Of a stretch of DNA of 8,818 bases, positions 5,875-8,818 are shown piece after piece. Under the pieces are notes generated by a model that did no database searches, had not been told where the DNA came from, and worked only from the letters and a program-made list of their open reading frames with translations. Source of the DNA: an uncultured Lachnospiraceae bacterium (GTDB lineage Bacteria > Bacillota > Clostridia > Lachnospirales > Lachnospiraceae); contig CAKRJM010000090.1 of assembly GCA_934351765.1 (NCBI GenBank), positions 1-8,818 on the forward strand. The letters run 5' to 3'. The number at the start of each line of letters is the position of its first letter. Position 1 is the first letter of the stretch. A program made the position numbers and the translations under genes.

Positions 5875-8316
5875 ATGTATAACAATCGATTTTCCAATAA
5901 AGCGGAGGAGGCTCTCCGCCAGGCGGCTGCTGCCGCCAGTGCGTTAGGTCAGGTATACGTGGGAACGGAGCATATTCTGGTGGGGCTTTTGCAGGAGGGG
6001 ACCAGCGCCGCCGCACAGATCCTGGAAAACCATGGCGCGAGCCGGGAGCGGGTGCTGGCGCTGATCCGCCAGCTCATTGCACCGGAGTCGCCAGTCCGGG
6101 TAGCGGACCGGAGCAGATATTCGCCGAGAGCGGAGCGTGTTCTGGAAAACAGCGATAAGGAGGCCGTGCAGTTTAAAGCATCGCTGATTGGGACGGAGCA
6201 TATCCTGATCGCGTTGTTAAAGGATCAGGAGTGTTCGGCTGCGAAGCTTCTGGGAACCATGAACATCAATATCCAACGCCTGTATGTGGATATTCTGACC
6301 TCCATGGGAGCCGATGCCTCCCAGTATAAAGAGGAGCTGAATGGAAAGCGGAAGCGGGAACGGACAGCAACACCGACCCTTGACGAGTACAGCCGGGATC
6401 TGACGGCCCTTGCAAAAGAGGGAAGATTGGATCCGGTCATCGGCAGAGAACATGAGATCGAGCGGGTGATCCAGATCCTCAGCCGGAGAACGAAAAACAA
6501 TCCCTGTCTCATCGGAGAACCTGGCGTCGGTAAAACAGCCATTGCAGAGGGACTGGCGGCAAAGATCGTGGAGGGCAATGTGCCCGATACGGTACAGACT
6601 AAGCGGCTGGTGACGCTGGATCTTTCCGGCATGGTTGCCGGTTCCAAGTATCGTGGTGAGTTTGAAGAGCGGATCAAAAATGTATTAAAAGAAGTCCGGG
6701 AAGATGGGAATGTCCTGCTGTTCATTGATGAAATCCATACCATCATCGGAGCAGGAGGAGCCGAGGGAGCCATTGATGCCTCCAATATTTTAAAGCCGTC
6801 CCTGGCACGGGGGGAGATCCAGCTCATCGGTGCGACCACGGTGGATGAGTATCGGAAGCACATTGAAAAGGATGCGGCGCTGGAGCGCCGGTTCCAGCCG
6901 GTGACAGTGGAGGAGCCTTCGGAGGAGGAAGCCATCGCCATCTTAAACGGCTTAAAGGGAAAATATGAGGAACATCACCACGTTACCATTACGAAGGACG
7001 CGGTGGATGCGGCTGTCAAGCTGTCAGCGCGCTATATCAATGACCGGTTCCTTCCGGATAAGGCCATCGATCTGATCGATGAGGCGGCCTCCAAGGTACG
7101 CTTGACCACCTATGCCCAGCCGGAGGAGGTCCACAAATTAGAAGAGGACTGCAAAAAGCTGGAGGAGCAGAAGGTGGCAGCAATCCAGGCGGAGGAATAT
7201 GAAAAGGCCGGAGAGATTAAGAAAAAGCAGGAGAAGAAGCGGGAACGCCGGGAAAAGCTTCTGGCAAAGTGGGAGCGGGAAAAGAGCAGTAAAAAGCTCT
7301 ATGTGACAGAAAATCAGATTGCAGATGTGGTATCCGGCTGGACCAGGATCCCGGTTCAGAAGCTTTCGGAAGGGGAAGCAGAGCGCCTGCGCCGTCTGGA
7401 GGGAATTCTCCATGAGAGGGTCATTGGACAGGATGAGGCAGTGACTGCCGTTTCCAAGGCAATCCGCCGGGGCCGGGTAGGACTAAAGGATCCCAGACGT
7501 CCGATCGGATCGTTCCTGTTTTTAGGACCTACCGGTGTGGGAAAAACGGAGCTATCCAAGGCACTGGCAGAAGCCATGTTCGAGAGCGAGAATGCCATGA
7601 TACGGGTCGATATGTCCGAGTACATGGAGAAGCACAGTGTTTCCAGGATCGTCGGTTCTCCGCCCGGATACGTGGGCTATGAGGAAGGCGGCCAGCTCAG
7701 CGAAAAGGTACGGCGGAATCCGTATTCGGTAATTCTCTTTGATGAGATCGAGAAAGCTCATCCGGATGTATTCAATATTCTCTTACAGGTGCTGGATGAC
7801 GGTCATATCACCGATGCCCAGGGGCGGAAGATCGATTTCAAGAATACGATCCTTATCATGACCTCCAATGCGGGGGCGTCGCGGATCATCGAGCCGAAAA
7901 AGCTGGGCTTCGGAAGTGTCAGCACAGAAGAACAGGATTATCAGTATATGAAGGATGGCGTCATGGAGGAAGTTCGCCGGATTTTCAAGCCGGAGTTTTT
8001 AAACCGGATTGATGAAACCATCGTGTTCCATGCCCTGACAAAGGACGATATGGGAGCTATCGTGGATATTATGATGAAGAGTCTCGGCGAGCGGACAAAA
8101 TCTCAGATGGGAATCAGCCTGGTACTGGAGGAAAGCGGAAAGAGCTTCCTGATCGACAAGGGATATGACCAGAAATACGGTGCAAGACCGCTGCGGCGGA
8201 CGATCCAGAGTGAGGTGGAGGACCGTCTGGCGGAAGCAATTCTGGACGGATCGATAAAGAAAGGAAGCACTGTTCGGATTCAGGCGGCGGACGGAAAGCT
8301 GGAATTCCTGGAATAA
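5875..8316 (+). CDS. clpC: ClpC-type AAA+ unfoldase (Clp protease ATPase subunit)
   Basis: This 813-residue Hsp100 unfoldase is full length for ClpC. It forms hexamers that unfold proteins and feed them to ClpP. The N-terminal double Clp-N repeat (about 1-145) keeps two GTEHIL motifs with Glu32 and Glu108, the pockets that read phospho-arginine in Bacillus. The first AAA+ module has Walker A GEPGVGKT (214-221), Walker B LLFIDE (281-286) and the arginine pair R338/R339. The M-domain coiled coil with a UVR-like motif covers about 419-475; its EEYEKA at 440-445 resembles McsA. The second module has Walker A GPTGVGKT (551-558), Walker B VILFDE (619-624) and sensor-2 GARPLRR (769-775). The LGF tripeptide at 677-679 is the expected ClpP-docking loop. 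All catalytic motifs are intact. An AGAGGAGG site at 5863-5870 lies four bases before the ATG. It is the last gene of the operon. clpP itself is not in the window. Confidence 0.97.
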   Translation: MYNNRFSNKAEEALRQAAAAASALGQVYVGTEHILVGLLQEGTSAAAQILENHGASRERVLALIRQLIAPESPVRVADRSRYSPRAERVLENSDKEAVQFKASLIGTEHILIALLKDQECSAAKLLGTMNINIQRLYVDILTSMGADASQYKEELNGKRKRERTATPTLDEYSRDLTALAKEGRLDPVIGREHEIERVIQILSRRTKNNPCLIGEPGVGKTAIAEGLAAKIVEGNVPDTVQTKRLVTLDLSGMVAGSKYRGEFEERIKNVLKEVREDGNVLLFIDEIHTIIGAGGAEGAIDASNILKPSLARGEIQLIGATTVDEYRKHIEKDAALERRFQPVTVEEPSEEEAIAILNGLKGKYEEHHHVTITKDAVDAAVKLSARYINDRFLPDKAIDLIDEAASKVRLTTYAQPEEVHKLEEDCKKLEEQKVAAIQAEEYEKAGEIKKKQEKKRERREKLLAKWEREKSSKKLYVTENQIADVVSGWTRIPVQKLSEGEAERLRRLEGILHERVIGQDEAVTAVSKAIRRGRVGLKDPRRPIGSFLFLGPTGVGKTELSKALAEAMFESENAMIRVDMSEYMEKHSVSRIVGSPPGYVGYEEGGQLSEKVRRNPYSVILFDEIEKAHPDVFNILLQVLDDGHITDAQGRKIDFKNTILIMTSNAGASRIIEPKKLGFGSVSTEEQDYQYMKDGVMEEVRRIFKPEFLNRIDETIVFHALTKDDMGAIVDIMMKSLGERTKSQMGISLVLEESGKSFLIDKGYDQKYGARPLRRTIQSEVEDRLAEAILDGSIKKGSTVRIQAADGKLEFLE

Positions 8317-8327
8317 GTTTTTGTAAC

Positions 8328-8349
8328 TTTCTGGCTAAATAGCTGGAAA
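8328..8349. other. Weak stem-loop after clpC
   Basis: TTTCTGGCT (8328-8336) can pair with AGCTGGAAA (8341-8349) around AAAT, using two G-U pairs. There is no T-run after it on the + strand, so it is at best a poor terminator. It also overlaps the proposed -35 element of the next promoter. No better terminator is visible after clpC, so some read-through into the next gene is possible. Confidence 0.3.
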
Positions 8350-8372
8350 AAAGGCGGATTATATACTATAAT
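8344..8372 (+). promoter_or_regulatory. Probable promoter for the last gene
   Basis: A perfect -10 TATAAT (8367-8372) lies 17 bp after a weak -35 TGGAAA (8344-8349, four of six bases). The surroundings are A/T rich. The start would be near 8379, giving an untranslated leader of almost 100 bases before the GTG at 8476. In that leader GGCAGGC (8393-8399) can pair with GTCTGCC (8432-8438), one G-U pair, across a long loop. I do not recognise a known riboswitch there. Confidence 0.6.
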
Positions 8373-8475
8373 AAAAACACGGTTTAAGCGGCGGCAGGCG
8401 AACGCTATCTGGTTTTAGAAAGAAAAAATGTGTCTGCCACGACAGGATACAACGATATAGCAGGAGGGCGAAGAC

Positions 8476-8818
8476 GTGCCAGTCATCAAAGAACTTATCA
8501 GAACAGAGAACAACGGAACCATCAGCTTCGGCGATTATACCCTTGCCGTAAAATCCAAGCTTCAGGATTATGAGTTTGACGGCGATTATTATAAGGTGAA
8601 GACGTTTAACGAGATCACAAAGCTTGAACGGAACGGGATGTTCGTATATGAATCCGTTCCCGGAACAGCGGTAGAGCAGTTCCGGGCAGATGAGACCGGG
8701 GTCTCGTTTAAAGTAGAGGGAACGAAAGATACCCAGATTACTCTGGAACTTCAGGATGATACGGAGTACGATGTGAAGATCGGGGACGAGAATGCCGGTG
8801 TGATGAAAACAAACATGG
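8476..8818 (+). CDS. Conserved small protein of unknown function (5' part)
   Basis: The frame opens with GTG, has a strong AGGAGGG site at 8462-8468 seven bases upstream, and runs 114 codons off the window end without a stop. The start of the protein (PVIKELIRTENNGTISFGDY) and the segment ITKLERNGMFVYESVPGTAV match what I remember of a small Lachnospiraceae family that databases often label 'endosialidase'. I see no signal peptide, no membrane segment and no sialidase Asp-box motif in this part. The sequence looks like a mostly beta, soluble cytoplasmic protein rich in charged residues. The label 'endosialidase' should not be taken as a function. It appears to have its own promoter and is probably separate from the clpC operon. 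Confidence 0.8.
   Translation, partial: MPVIKELIRTENNGTISFGDYTLAVKSKLQDYEFDGDYYKVKTFNEITKLERNGMFVYESVPGTAVEQFRADETGVSFKVEGTKDTQITLELQDDTEYDVKIGDENAGVMKTNM

Noticed and set aside
6225..6941. 238-codon minus-strand open frame opposite clpC
   Set aside because: It is opposite a strongly conserved AAA+ coding sequence, has serine-rich antisense composition and no recognisable motif.
8373..8475. Riboswitch in the leader of the last gene
   Set aside because: Only one modest long-range stem is visible and no conserved riboswitch core is recognised.

Overview
The window reads like a chromosomal segment of a low-to-mid G+C Firmicute, most likely a gut Clostridia of the Lachnospiraceae type. This rests on the mcsA-mcsB-clpC gene set, strong AGGAGG-type ribosome binding sites, near-consensus sigma-A promoters, and a terminal small gene of a kind I recall mainly from Lachnospiraceae. 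I cannot name a genus. All genes lie on the + strand. I see no mobile element, CRISPR array, rRNA or tRNA.

Layout. (1) Positions 1-209 hold two copies of a 34-bp direct repeat and probably the end of an upstream gene. (2) 210-2177 encodes a membrane-anchored protein: signal peptide, cadherin-like beta-sandwich domain, a second small outer domain, one transmembrane helix and a very acidic, repeat-bearing cytoplasmic tail. (3) 2178-2566 is non-coding, with a roughly 107-nt nested hairpin that can end transcription and then a near-consensus promoter. (4) 2567-3541 encodes a stand-alone DRE-TIM aldolase/lyase-type enzyme, followed by an intrinsic terminator and a perfect 13-bp palindrome. (5) 3757-8316 is a stress/protein-quality-control operon: a small GntR (YtrA-like) repressor, McsA, McsB and ClpC. 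(6) 8344-8818 holds a new promoter and the 5' part of a small conserved protein of unknown function.

How the genes work together. In Bacillus the equivalent operon is ctsR-mcsA-mcsB-clpC. CtsR represses the genes, McsB (helped by McsA) phosphorylates arginines on proteins, and ClpC with ClpP degrades the marked proteins. Here the first slot is taken by a GntR/YtrA-type regulator, a 21-bp palindrome covers the promoter -10 element, and I see no CtsR box. McsB also has tyrosine where the guanidino-kinase catalytic cysteine normally sits (PTNVGTG motif), along with other changed motifs. ClpC keeps both GTEHIL phospho-arginine pockets and all AAA+ motifs. The window therefore suggests a rewired version of the arginine-phosphorylation/ClpC system. 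This regulator swap and the altered McsB active site are the most interesting points here.
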